The notes: generated by a model not told the origin, from the sequence alone. DNA of 64,000 nucleotides from Arthrobacter sp. NEB 688 (GCF_013201035.1 NZ_CP053707.1:3224001-3288000), one strand, 5' to 3'. Counted from the first letter of the stretch, positions 1-6,997 are shown. Numbers and translations: made by a program.

Positions 1-1566
1 CAGGAGGCCCGCACCGCGATGGCGGCTGCAATAACCGAACGGAAGGCTTGGGAAGCCACGGACGGTGCAAAGGTGCGGGCGTGGGAAGCCGCAGCCGAGG
101 CGGCAGGCCTCGACCTACGCGGCGAGCCGCGCTTCGCTGTCGAACAAGCCACCAATCAAGCCCTCCAAATCCTGAAGGACGACTCCGACGTCGGAGAGCG
201 GGCGAAAGCGGTAAGCGCCCAGCTTGACGCGGACCGAGTGGAGCTGGACAGGCTTCAGGCCCAGCTCGCAACCGCTCATGAACACTCAAGTGCACTCGTC
301 GAGACCATGGCCACTCTTCGCACGGTCGTCGACGGCACCAATGTTTGTCCGGTTTGCGACAGGGACTTCAGTGAGGTCGGCCCCCGTAGCCTCGTCGCAC
401 ATATCGACTCGAAACTGGCCGAGCTCACCGATCACAGGGAACGTCTCGTTGAGCTTCGAAGCGCGCGCGACCAAGCAGCGGCGGCGGTCGCGCGAGCGGA
501 GGCTGAGCATGCCCAACTCACTGCCCGGCGCCTGCCCAGCGACCAACTGAAGGCCGTCGAAATGCGCTACGTACACCTTTCCGAGCTCTCCGAGCAGAGC
601 GGCGGCATCGACTCCGCCAAGGCCCACGGCGCAAGCCTCAATCGACGCCTGCGCGAGGTTCAGCAAGAACTCGACACTCTAGAAACAGCAGCGTCAGAGG
701 AGCGCCACATCAGCCATGAGCTGGCCAGATATGCAGCCCTCCTGCAGGTCCACGTGCCCTCAACGGTCGATTCCTTCCAGACCGCGTGGAGAGAGCTGCT
801 CGACCGAGCCGGAAGCGAAGTTGCGCGCCTGTCCCACGCTGCTGACCAACGCCGGAACGCCAATGAGGAAGCGGGTCGCCTAGAGGCCGCATTGAAACGC
901 GAATCGGAGATTGTCCAACGCGTCGCCGACATCGCGGAAAACAAAAAGTATTGGGATGACCACCTCGCGGAAGCGAAGCGCCGCCAAGGGGTAGCGAGAG
1001 AAGTCCACAAGGCCGCAACGCAGGCACGCGCCCGCATCGTTCACCAGGTCTTTACGGAGTCCCTCAACGATGTTTGGAAGAGCGTGTTCACGAGGCTCGC
1101 CCCGAACGAGGGATTCATTCCCAGGTTCGGCGTCCCCAGCGCCACCAAGAAAACGTTCAACATCATGTTGGAGACCACCCACCGCAATGGGGATGCCAGC
1201 GGCCCTCCTCAAATGATGCTATCTGCGGGCAACCTGAACACCGCAGCCCTTTCTCTGTTTCTCGCGCTCCACCTCGCCGTCGAACCGATCGTTCCGTGCC
1301 TAGTCTTCGACGACCCTGTCCAAGCCATGGACGAGGTACATGTCGCACAGTTTGCCGGCCTCATTCGACTTCTGGCCAAACGGAATAGCCGCCAAGTCAT
1401 CATTGCCGTCCACGATCGCGAACTGTTCGATTACTTGGCACTCGAGCTCAGCCCGGCCTACGCGGGCGATGAGCTCATCACCATCGAGCTCGGCGAACGT
1501 GCGGCCGACGAAGATCAGGGCGTCACCCGCCACGTCTGGGAGCCGGATCACGCCATCGCCAACTAG
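1..1566 (+). CDS. Rad50/SMC-like ATPase, C-terminal part (5' end outside window)
   Basis: The frame is open to the left edge, so this is the C-terminal part of a longer protein; the first ATG in view (position 19) is not a supported start. Counting from it, a CPVC motif at about residues 110-113 sits between two long Glu/Ala/Arg-rich coiled-coil stretches, like a Rad50 zinc hook. Further on are an ABC-type signature region (LSAGNLNTAALSLFLALHLA), a Walker B/D-loop region (CLVFDDPVQAMDEVH) and a final His in IIAVHDREL. The Walker A motif must lie upstream. Proteins of this class bind or cut DNA ends, or act in phage defence with a partner nuclease. The function here is not known because the partner and N-terminus are missing. 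Confidence 0.75.
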   Translation, partial: QEARTAMAAAITERKAWEATDGAKVRAWEAAAEAAGLDLRGEPRFAVEQATNQALQILKDDSDVGERAKAVSAQLDADRVELDRLQAQLATAHEHSSALVETMATLRTVVDGTNVCPVCDRDFSEVGPRSLVAHIDSKLAELTDHRERLVELRSARDQAAAAVARAEAEHAQLTARRLPSDQLKAVEMRYVHLSELSEQSGGIDSAKAHGASLNRRLREVQQELDTLETAASEERHISHELARYAALLQVHVPSTVDSFQTAWRELLDRAGSEVARLSHAADQRRNANEEAGRLEAALKRESEIVQRVADIAENKKYWDDHLAEAKRRQGVAREVHKAATQARARIVHQVFTESLNDVWKSVFTRLAPNEGFIPRFGVPSATKKTFNIMLETTHRNGDASGPPQMMLSAGNLNTAALSLFLALHLAVEPIVPCLVFDDPVQAMDEVHVAQFAGLIRLLAKRNSRQVIIAVHDRELFDYLALELSPAYAGDELITIELGERAADEDQGVTRHVWEPDHAIAN

Positions 1567-1841
1567 TTCCGAGACACACTGCGATCATGGAGGGGTGGAC
1601 GGCCCGAGCACCGAGATGGTGGCCCCAACACGCCGTGCGGGTGCCCCACGCCGGACTCGCGTTGTGACGCCTCCATCGTCGGGGATGCGAAAATGGGCCT
1701 CGAAGGGCGATGCGGCAATGAGATCGCGGCCCGGTGGCCGCGTTCGGGAGATGACAGTTACACCTCCGCCGGCAAGTGGCCACCCCTCTTTGGGATTGTC
1801 AGTCGTCACCGAGAGATGAGTCCATGGACGGACGACTGGCA

Positions 1842-1943
1842 GATGAGCACACGGGCCTGACTAAGCATCGCATCCGTGGCGACCGCCTCACCGACGAGCA
1901 CACGGGCCTGACGACGCATCGCATCCGTCGTGGGTGACCTGTC
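1842..1943 (+). repeat. 51-bp tandem direct repeat, two copies
   Basis: Copies begin at 1842 and 1893 and share the words GAGCACACGGGCCTGAC and GCATCGCATCCGT. The 51-bp period is 17 codons, and one frame reads a repeated DEHTGLTxHRIR motif before a stop at 1937. It may be a relic of a longer gene or an empty cassette. Confidence 0.7.
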
Positions 1944-1977
1944 GCACTTCGCCGTGGGGTCGGGTATTCGGTGGCGT

Positions 1978-2057
1978 TTCCGCCCGCTTCAAGCCGCGTC
2001 ACACCGCCGCCAGCCGACCTAGCTCCTCGCGGCATGAGCGGAAGAATCGCGAGGAGC
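1978..2057 (+). repeat. Hairpin repeat R1 of the cassette array
   Basis: Two nested pairs: TTCCGC (1978-1983) with GCGGAA (2038-2043), and GCCGCG (1993-1998) with CGCGGC (2028-2033). The right half contains the family word CGCGGCATGAGCGGA. A further perfect 10-bp stem, GCTCCTCGCG (2022-2031) with CGCGAGGAGC (2048-2057), encloses the core. Confidence 0.65.
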
Positions 2058-2267
2058 GAGTCGCGCTGTAGGGTCGGTGCATCGCTGCGCTCTTCGACGC
2101 CGCCACTATGTGCAGCGGAATAGCTGCTCGTAGCCAGCCGGACTCCACCGGCGGTTGCGCGATGGCGTCGTCTGTGGGGCTGACTGTCGGGTCGTTGGGC
2201 CGCGGGGTGATTGCCCCTCTTCCCGTGGCGCCTAGGCCACGTCAAACCCAAGGCCCGGGAGTCCGAC

Positions 2268-3071
2268 TTAGGCGCTGGGTCGCCAGCGACGGCGGTCCGG
2301 TGTCCATGTCAGCGCATCTGCCGCCTCGATGCTAGGTAGGACGACCACGGATTCGTCGTAGAGGCGCCAATCGTCACGGGAGTAGGCCTCCGCAGCGATG
2401 AGAAGGGTTGAACCGTGCTCACCGTGCAGGAGAACCTCGGTCACCACCCCGGGGGTACGGCAACCCTCCGCGAGAGTGTCGTAGGCCACCTCCACGTTGC
2501 GCACAGGTCCACGCAGAAGCGGCGCGTCGTTGCGGGGACGAAGGCTTCCCACGGCCGCGGTCGGGAGGCTTCGAGTGGAGCCAGACGTGAAGCTGAGCCC
2601 AAACAGCCCGTCGTCTTGGTACGTCGCTACCTGCCGATCGCCCTCATCGGTGCGCGCCACGAGCCAGTTAAACGGCACACGCTGATCCGAGGATGCCGCC
2701 CACTCTGCAAGCTCGCCGGCGTCCGGGTCGTTCAGCGCCCACTCCTCGCCTTCCCAGGAAAGGACTCGGATACGCCCTAGGCACAAGATCGTGCTGATGT
2801 TCCGGGTTGTCCAACCCACAACGTCGGCGTGGCCTCCGGCGTCCAGGAGATCAGCGACCGCCTCCTCAGTCATCGCCTGCGCGTCCTCCGCCGAGGGCGG
2901 CGCACCAAGGCCACGAGAGGAAATGAACACGGGAAAGGGGCCACCGTCCTCCCGAAAGACAGTCCAGGCCACCTCACCGCCACCCTGCGGAGTGAACTCC
3001 CATCCGATGCCGTCCCGGCGGGACACGTCACTGCCAATGACCGCCCGCCACCGATCACGCCAACCGACCAT
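2268..3071 (-). CDS. Hypothetical protein, 267 aa
   Basis: I do not recognise this protein. It starts at an ATG (3071) reading MVGWRDRWRAVIGSD, has no signal peptide or membrane segment, and is rich in Trp and acidic residues (WEFTPQGGGEVAWTVF, WTTRNISTILCLGRIRVL), suggesting a soluble cytoplasmic protein. It is the only gene between repeats R1 and R2 and lies antisense to the repeats. The start codon touches a second copy of the core word (CATGAGCGGA at 3069-3078), so the gene begins exactly at a repeat edge. No neighbour suggests a job for it. Confidence 0.7.
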   Translation of the reverse strand: MVGWRDRWRAVIGSDVSRRDGIGWEFTPQGGGEVAWTVFREDGGPFPVFISSRGLGAPPSAEDAQAMTEEAVADLLDAGGHADVVGWTTRNISTILCLGRIRVLSWEGEEWALNDPDAGELAEWAASSDQRVPFNWLVARTDEGDRQVATYQDDGLFGLSFTSGSTRSLPTAAVGSLRPRNDAPLLRGPVRNVEVAYDTLAEGCRTPGVVTEVLLHGEHGSTLLIAAEAYSRDDWRLYDESVVVLPSIEAADALTWTPDRRRWRPSA

Positions 3072-3102
3072 GAGCGGATGCTAACGACCCGGCAGACAGC
3101 GC

Positions 3103-3153
3103 TCCGCCCGTTTCGCCAGCCGCGTCGATTGCGCGCCACGCGGCATGAGCGGA
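3103..3153 (+). repeat. Hairpin repeat R2 of the cassette array
   Basis: TCCGC (3103-3107) pairs with GCGGA (3149-3153), and GCCGCG (3119-3124) pairs with CGCGGC (3139-3144), separated from the outer arm by ATGA on the right. This is the clearest example of the two-box, imperfect-stem layout. It lies between two divergent genes. Confidence 0.7.
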
Positions 3154-3180
3154 AGCGAACCACGCTGACAGACTGGCGAC

Positions 3181-3453
3181 ATGCTCCAGTTGTCGGCTGC
3201 CCAACTGGTCGACCTCGAACGCCTCTGGTCCGAGCTCGGTTTGGCCTTCCCCATGGCCTCACCACCGGAGAGCGACGACGAGGTGCTCGCCGCCGCACTT
3301 GATGCCTGGATCGCCGGCGTCGTCAGCAGCGAGGGTCGCATGTCGACCGCTTCCGTCGACGAGCTAACTAACGTAATCAAGGGCTTGGGCGCTGGAGGGC
3401 GGGCCGCTGCCTTCGCACAGCGGGTCGTAGCGGTGGTTCGGTCGGCTCGCTAA
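3181..3453 (+). CDS. Small hypothetical protein, 90 aa
   Basis: The ATG start reads MLQLSAAQLVDLERLWSELG. The protein is largely alpha-helical (Leu/Ala/Glu heptad-like N-terminus), lacks Cys, and has no signal peptide or membrane helix. It is the single gene between repeats R2 and R3 and starts 28 bp after R2. I do not recognise a family. The codon bias is normal for a high-GC host but weaker than in the core genes to the right. Confidence 0.65.
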   Translation: MLQLSAAQLVDLERLWSELGLAFPMASPPESDDEVLAAALDAWIAGVVSSEGRMSTASVDELTNVIKGLGAGGRAAAFAQRVVAVVRSAR

Positions 3454-3454
3454 G

Positions 3455-3510
3455 CGGATGTGCGCCCGTTCGGTCCTGACGGTCTGCGGCACGGGCGCAC
3501 GTTCGATCCG
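3455..3510 (+). repeat. Hairpin repeat R3 (diverged)
   Basis: A perfect 10-bp stem GTGCGCCCGT (3460-3469) with ACGGGCGCAC (3491-3500); the loop carries CTGCGGC, matching the left side of the family core. It begins just after the stop codon of the upstream gene and could also serve as a terminator. Confidence 0.55.
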
Positions 3511-3547
3511 GCCCGTTTCGACGGTGAGCACTCACTACGGTTCTGCC

Positions 3548-3853
3548 ATGGCCTGGACAGAGACCCATGTCTTCGTGGATCCACTAGTGGACCTGCGATC
3601 AGAGCCGGACCGTGCCGATGCCCTTGCTGCGGAGCTCCTGCGTGAGATCGGCCGAGGTCACGTGCTGGATGGGCAGCTATGGAGGGTCGTTGCTGAAGCC
3701 ATCCCGCAGGATGAAGTGCTGGTCGCGGCTGGGGAGGCAGCCTTCCTCGTTCACCTCACGTGGACAGGGCGCGCTGAAAGCCCGCCGTGGCCTGCGGCGG
3801 AGCGCGTCGACAGCGCTGAGGAGCTCGAGCGCCTCATGGAGTTCAGGTACTGA
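3548..3853 (+). CDS. Small hypothetical protein, 101 aa
   Basis: I chose the ATG at 3548 (MAWTETHVFVDPLVDLRSEP) because coding character begins there; an in-frame start further left (3458) would run through repeat R3. The sequence suggests a compact soluble domain (RADALAAELLREIGRGHVL, then a region ending LVHLTWTGR). No motif or family is recognised. It is the single gene between R3 and R4. A role such as an immunity protein would be a guess. Confidence 0.6.
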   Translation: MAWTETHVFVDPLVDLRSEPDRADALAAELLREIGRGHVLDGQLWRVVAEAIPQDEVLVAAGEAAFLVHLTWTGRAESPPWPAAERVDSAEELERLMEFRY

Positions 3854-3858
3854 ATATG

Positions 3859-3873
3859 CGCGGCATGAGCGGA
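3859..3873 (+). repeat. Repeat core R4
   Basis: Exact CGCGGCATGAGCGGA, in the 37 bp between two convergent genes. Only the right half of the repeat is evident; any left half would lie inside the preceding gene. Confidence 0.6.
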
Positions 3874-3890
3874 CGTTGAGGGGAGGGAGG

Positions 3891-4463
3891 TCAGAGCATC
3901 TCCTGTGCCCATTCGAGCAGGTCGGCGGCGTCTTCCTGACCCGGCAGCATCCCCAGACAGATGGCGGCGCTGACTGTCCGGTCTTCGTGATCCGCGATCG
4001 TCGTGCTGTTCCCGTGCTTTGCCTCAAGGAAGCGCCAGAGCGCGCGATTCGCGGACACGATCATGTCCAGGTCAGGCGCCGGCGCCTCCCACAGGGCTAT
4101 CAGCGCGTCGACCTGGTTTACAAGTTGGGCTGGCACCTTGCCACGCTCACGTATCAGAGCCGCGATCTGAGACATCGCGACCCGGTATCGCTCTGACACC
4201 TGCGACGGACCAAATGGGTCCGAGACCCAGTTCCACTCGTGCCGCTCGTAGGCGTCGTCGGCGGCGCGGACCCAGTCGTACGAGTCCGTGCTGTGCACCC
4301 CGCCCTCGGTGACAAGCACGGCTGATGGCACCACCGTTTTCCCCCGATAGATCGCAATGCTGGCCTCGTCGACCTCCAGTTCGTACTCCGGACGCAGTCG
4401 AAGCCACGGAAACGTGCGACGTTCGCCGATCCGTCGAAGTCGTACGGTGCGGCTCGTGGTCAT
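3891..4463 (-). CDS. Hypothetical protein, 190 aa
   Basis: The start is placed at the ATG at 4463 (MTTSRTVRLRRIGERRTFPW). Longer in-frame starts upstream would read through repeat R5 and the next gene. The N-terminal half looks beta-rich (YELEVDEASIAIYRG, VLVTEGGVHSTDSYDWV); the C-terminal half looks helical and acidic, ending LEWAQEML. No signal, membrane segment or catalytic motif is seen. It lies antisense to the repeats and is the only gene between R4 and R5. Family unknown. Confidence 0.65.
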   Translation of the reverse strand: MTTSRTVRLRRIGERRTFPWLRLRPEYELEVDEASIAIYRGKTVVPSAVLVTEGGVHSTDSYDWVRAADDAYERHEWNWVSDPFGPSQVSERYRVAMSQIAALIRERGKVPAQLVNQVDALIALWEAPAPDLDMIVSANRALWRFLEAKHGNSTTIADHEDRTVSAAICLGMLPGQEDAADLLEWAQEML

Positions 4464-4476
4464 GGCAGCGGATTCT

Positions 4477-4533
4477 GCCGCAGCCGCACGCGGCGTCACT
4501 CCCCTCGAACAACTACTAGCGGCATGAGCGGCG
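4477..4533 (+). repeat. Hairpin repeat R5
   Basis: Two GCCGC boxes (4477-4481, 4483-4487) can pair with the two GCGGC boxes around the core GCGGCATGAGCGG (4519-4531). CTCGAA/TTCGAG arms also enclose the core. It sits between divergent genes. The left part shares GCGTCAC with repeat R1. Confidence 0.6.
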
Positions 4534-4565
4534 GATTCGAGAACGCAACAAACTACTCTCGCGTG

Positions 4566-4706
4566 ATGCGCATTGTCGTGCTCCTGATTGCCGCGACGCT
4601 GACCGTCGGGATAGCTGGGTGCAAGGGGTCGGCCTCCAGCAGCGTCTGCGCGACGACGACGCCGGTGGGCGCTGACTGTCCGGACACGGAGTCGAACGGG
4701 GGTTGA
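4566..4706 (+). CDS. Small lipoprotein, 46 aa
   Basis: The start is the ATG at 4566. MRIVVLLIAATLTVGIAGC forms a short n-region, hydrophobic core and lipobox (GIAGC, lipidated Cys at residue 19). The mature part is only 27 residues, Ser/Thr-rich, with two further Cys (residues 28 and 38) that could form a disulfide. It would be anchored on the outer face of the membrane. It is the only gene between R5 and R6. No family is known to me. Confidence 0.6.
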   Translation: MRIVVLLIAATLTVGIAGCKGSASSSVCATTTPVGADCPDTESNGG

Positions 4707-4720
4707 CCTCATCACCACCT

Positions 4721-4733
4721 CGCGGCATGAGCG
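4721..4733 (+). repeat. Repeat core R6
   Basis: CGCGGCATGAGCG between convergent genes. The right flank ACCGG may pair with CCGGT at 4662-4666 inside the upstream gene; this pairing is weak. Confidence 0.5.
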
Positions 4734-4756
4734 ACCGGTTCGACCGGGCTCCTCGT

Positions 4757-5050
4757 CTACTCAGGAACTGGGTCTAGCCAGGCACAAAACTTGTCGTACT
4801 CGGCCGGTGCCGAGCCGTAGAGATGGACGTTGCCACTTCGCTTGTCGACAACGATTGGGCATGACCCCACCAGTTGGTCCGAGAACGACCGGGTCCGAAG
4901 CCACCTCCGCGTGGCGTAGTGCAGGATCCAAGCTCGCGAGTGCTCTTCGACATCCCAAACGACAACCTCGTCGTCCTTGTCTGGTGTCTTTGGCCAGCCG
5001 GCCATGACGCCCTCAACTTTTCGGCGCGCAGCTTCTTCGTCCAGCATCAC
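4757..5050 (-). CDS. Imm35/YrhB-like immunity protein, 97 aa
   Basis: The sequence fits the YrhB/Imm35 family: an N-terminal helix (EEAARRKVEGVMAGW), a beta-rich core with a Trp (WILHYATRRWLRT), and the family-like end GSCPIVVDKRSGNVHLYGSA. Family members are small cytoplasmic proteins often found as immunity proteins beside polymorphic toxins. No toxin gene is visible next to it, so it may be an orphan immunity gene carried as a cassette. The start may be GTG at 5050 or ATG at 5047. It is the single gene between R6 and R7. The family call is from remembered consensus, not a search. Confidence 0.6.
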   Translation of the reverse strand: MMLDEEAARRKVEGVMAGWPKTPDKDDEVVVWDVEEHSRAWILHYATRRWLRTRSFSDQLVGSCPIVVDKRSGNVHLYGSAPAEYDKFCAWLDPVPE

Positions 5051-5110
5051 CGGATGTTAGGCGAGACTCGGGCGAGTTGACTGCTGGGTGAGGGGACGCC
5101 TCAGCGATCT

Positions 5111-5124
5111 GCGGCATGACCGGA
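5111..5124 (+). repeat. Repeat core R7 (GACC variant)
   Basis: GCGGCATGACCGGA, with AC in place of AG. CTGCG/CGCAG arms enclose it. CCGGATG, 60 bp to the left at the start of the antisense gene, echoes the CCGGA of the core, as GCGGA does on both sides of R2. Confidence 0.55.
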
Positions 5125-5367
5125 CGCAGGGTGAGCGATGCTGATCGCGTGAGTGCTTACTTCGCGCGGCGCAAGGAGCATCGACAACGGGCTCAACAGC
5201 TACGGCGGCTGGGTGTCTGCGGTGGATGCGGACATCCCTGGTCCGAGCATCCCGGATCCGGCAATGACTCTGACGGGATGTGCGGCGAGTGCGCCTACGA
5301 GTTTGACCACGGCCAGCGAGAGTCAACGGCGCCCGGATGTCGCCTGCCGATCCCGCCCACCACCTGA
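5116..5367 (+). CDS. Small zinc-ribbon-like protein, up to 83 aa
   Basis: Two Cys clusters, CGGCGHPWSEHP and CGECAYEFDHG, are spaced as in a zinc ribbon or treble-clef knuckle. The N-terminus is basic and helical (YFARRKEHRQRAQQLRRLG), as in a nucleic-acid-binding tail. The start is uncertain: ATG at 5116 lies inside repeat core R7, while GTG at 5131 avoids it. It is the only gene between R7 and R8. No family name can be given; DNA or RNA binding is inference. Confidence 0.55.
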   Translation: MTGRRVSDADRVSAYFARRKEHRQRAQQLRRLGVCGGCGHPWSEHPGSGNDSDGMCGECAYEFDHGQRESTAPGCRLPIPPTT

Positions 5368-5377
5368 GAGGACTCCT

Positions 5378-5390
5378 CGCGGCATGACCG
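5378..5390 (+). repeat. Repeat core R8 (GACC variant)
   Basis: CGCGGCATGACCG, 11 bp after the stop codon of the zinc-ribbon gene. Confidence 0.5.
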
Positions 5391-5536
5391 ATAGGACTGG
5401 CGCGCCGGGGAGCCTGCGCGATGTCGTGGCAACTGCGCTGTCGTCACTGGGATGACGCGGAAGCTGGCGCGGGACTCGGATGTATCCGCGTTCGCCGTGA
5501 GTTTCTTCGCCATCACTGGGACGGCGCGGAAGTTTG

Positions 5537-5554
5537 CGCTCATCGGCATGAGCG
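5537..5554 (+). repeat. Repeat core R9, perfect small hairpin
   Basis: CGCTCAT (5537-5543), loop CGGC, ATGAGCG (5548-5554). The core is here folded into a perfect 7-bp stem. Confidence 0.55.
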
Positions 5555-5583
5555 ATCAGTTCCACCTGTGTCACTTGGCTGCG

Positions 5584-5615
5584 GGCCGATCTCTCTGCTC
5601 ACGGCATGAGCGGCC
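5584..5615 (+). repeat. Repeat core R10
   Basis: CGGCATGAGCGG preceded by GGCCG-at-CTC, which pairs with GAG-CGGCC at 5608-5615. The following AAGCGAACC word is shared with the right flank of R2. Confidence 0.55.
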
Positions 5616-5663
5616 GCTTGGGAAGCGAACCCAGCTCAGTGAGCGCTGAAGTGCACCAACTGC

Positions 5664-6053
5664 TCATCTGGTGGTCGCGGTCGCGTACTCCTCGTCGGTG
5701 ACATGGTCGCCCCAGGTGGCGTCGTCGTCTTCCCACATGGCCAGATGAGTCGTGAAGTTCTCGGGCAGGGCGCCGTGCCAGTGCCGCTCCCCGGGTGGGG
5801 TGTGGACGGTGTCGCCGGGCCGCATGATGATCACGTGGTCGTGGGTGGCGACGACGCCGATTCCGTCAGTGACGTGGAGGGTCTGTCCGAGGCTGTGGCT
5901 GTGCCAAGCGGTGCGGGCGCCGGGGGCGAACCGGACGGTGTTGACGCGCAGGCGCGAGGGTGCGTCGCCGCGGGCGATGACGTCGAAGTGGACGTCTCCG
6001 GTGAACATCTCGGTCGGGCCCTTGGTGGTTGTTGCGGGGGACAGGTGCTTCAC
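5664..6053 (-). CDS. Cupin-domain protein, 129 aa
   Basis: A single small beta-barrel cupin. Metal-binding motif 1 is in GARTAWHSHSLGQTLHV and motif 2 in MRPGDTVHTPPGERHWHGA, giving a cluster of His residues. Relatives act as small dioxygenases, isomerases or quorum/redox-related enzymes; the substrate cannot be read from sequence. The start overlaps the stop of the upstream regulator by 4 bp (6050-6053), so the two are translated as one operon. It faces away from the MFS/dehydrogenase operon, which probably shares the regulator. Confidence 0.85.
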   Translation of the reverse strand: MKHLSPATTTKGPTEMFTGDVHFDVIARGDAPSRLRVNTVRFAPGARTAWHSHSLGQTLHVTDGIGVVATHDHVIIMRPGDTVHTPPGERHWHGALPENFTTHLAMWEDDDATWGDHVTDEEYATATTR

Positions 6054-6973
6054 GGTGCCTCGTTGGTCTGCGTTTTGGGCGTGGGCGTTGGTGCCGTTGC
6101 GGATGGGCCTTGTTCGAGGGTCCAGCTGGCCAGCAGGCGAAGCGCCTGGTCGGCAGAACTGTCGGGTGGTGCGGTGTACACGTTGATGCGTTGTCCCGGG
6201 TCGCCAGCGAGCTCGAACGCCTCATAGTCCAGTTCGAGGTCGCCGACCAGGGGATGGTGGAAGCGCTTGCGGCCGGTGCGGTGGTACCTGACGTCGTGGG
6301 CGGCCCAGCGCTGGCGAAAGTCCTCGCTGCGGGTGGACAGTTCGCCGATGAGGTCGGTGAGGTCTTTGTCGTAGGGGTCTCGGCCGGCTTCGGCGCGCAG
6401 GAACGCAACGCAGTCGTTGGCTGCCTTGTTGTAGTCGAGGAAGAAGTCGCCGGCCGTGGGGTCCAGGAAGACGAACCGGGCGCTGTTCGGGGTTCTGCCC
6501 GGGCCGGCTTGCTCGTACAGCGGGCTGTACAAGGCCCGCCCGAGGTCGTTCGCGGCGAGGACGTCGAACCTGCCGTTGCGCAGGTAGGCCGGCATGGGCA
6601 TCTGGTCGAGGATGCGCTGGACGGCCGGGCGGACGCGGCTCTTGGCCGGCGTGCGGCGCAGTGCCTGCTTGGCTCGGGGGGTGGCCAGCGTGCGCACGAG
6701 CCGGTGGAGGTGGTCGCGTTCGGCTTCGTCGAGCTGCAGGGCGTGGGCGATGCCGTCAAGGACGCTGTCGGAGACGGTGCCGACGCTGCCGCGCTCGAGT
6801 CGCGTGTAGTACTCGACGCTGATGCCGGCAAGCAAGGCGACCTCCTCGCGGCGCAGCCCGGTGACGCGGCGGTTGGCGCCGTAGACGGGCAGCCCGGCCT
6901 TGTCGGGGGTGAGCTTGGCGCGGCGAGTGGTGAGGAAGTCGCGAAGGTCGTTCCTGGTGGTCACGTTCTTCAC
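6050..6973 (-). CDS. XRE-family regulator with MmyB-like ligand domain, 307 aa
   Basis: The N-terminal helix-turn-helix includes VTGLRREEVALLAGISVEYY and RLERG, diagnostic of the actinobacterial XRE/MmyB type. The rest (from about residue 110) is a PAS-like ligand-binding domain (MPAYLRNGRFDVLAANDLG, then YNKAANDCVAFLRAEAGRDP). These proteins usually regulate a divergent oxidoreductase or transporter operon, which fits the layout here. The start is GTG at 6973. An imperfect inverted repeat in the intergenic region (6998-7031) is a candidate operator. Confidence 0.9.
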   Translation of the reverse strand: MKNVTTRNDLRDFLTTRRAKLTPDKAGLPVYGANRRVTGLRREEVALLAGISVEYYTRLERGSVGTVSDSVLDGIAHALQLDEAERDHLHRLVRTLATPRAKQALRRTPAKSRVRPAVQRILDQMPMPAYLRNGRFDVLAANDLGRALYSPLYEQAGPGRTPNSARFVFLDPTAGDFFLDYNKAANDCVAFLRAEAGRDPYDKDLTDLIGELSTRSEDFRQRWAAHDVRYHRTGRKRFHHPLVGDLELDYEAFELAGDPGQRINVYTAPPDSSADQALRLLASWTLEQGPSATAPTPTPKTQTNEAP

Positions 6974-6997
6974 GGTACGGACCCGTCGGCGATCAGG

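Larger units (their letters stand above)
1567..2267. other. 701-bp gene-poor spacer with repeats
   Basis: No convincing protein gene is seen. The open frames here have poor composition and no recognisable domain. The spacer holds a 51-bp tandem repeat (1842-1943) and the first member of the hairpin repeat family (1978-2057). A 37-codon frame (1824-1937) covers the tandem repeat; I do not regard it as an established gene. Confidence 0.5.
5391..5663. other. Gene-free stretch with decayed repeats
   Basis: No believable gene. Two related segments begin at 5444 and 5513 (period 69 bp), each reading TCACTGGG followed by CGCGGAAG. Two more repeat cores follow (R9, R10). It looks like empty or decayed cassettes at the end of the array. 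Confidence 0.5.

Noticed and set aside
1799-2251. 150-codon minus-strand open frame in the first spacer
   Set aside because: It runs through the tandem repeat and hairpin R1, and its translation is Arg/Pro/Ser-rich with no domain.
5055-5061. GTTAGGC, a canonical integron attC/attI core
   Set aside because: No matching inverse core lies at the right distance on the proper side; the site would run into the Imm35-like gene. Kept only as a hint, not called attC.
1978-5615. CRISPR array
   Set aside because: Repeats are unevenly spaced (60-1100 bp), enclose genes, and no cas genes are present.
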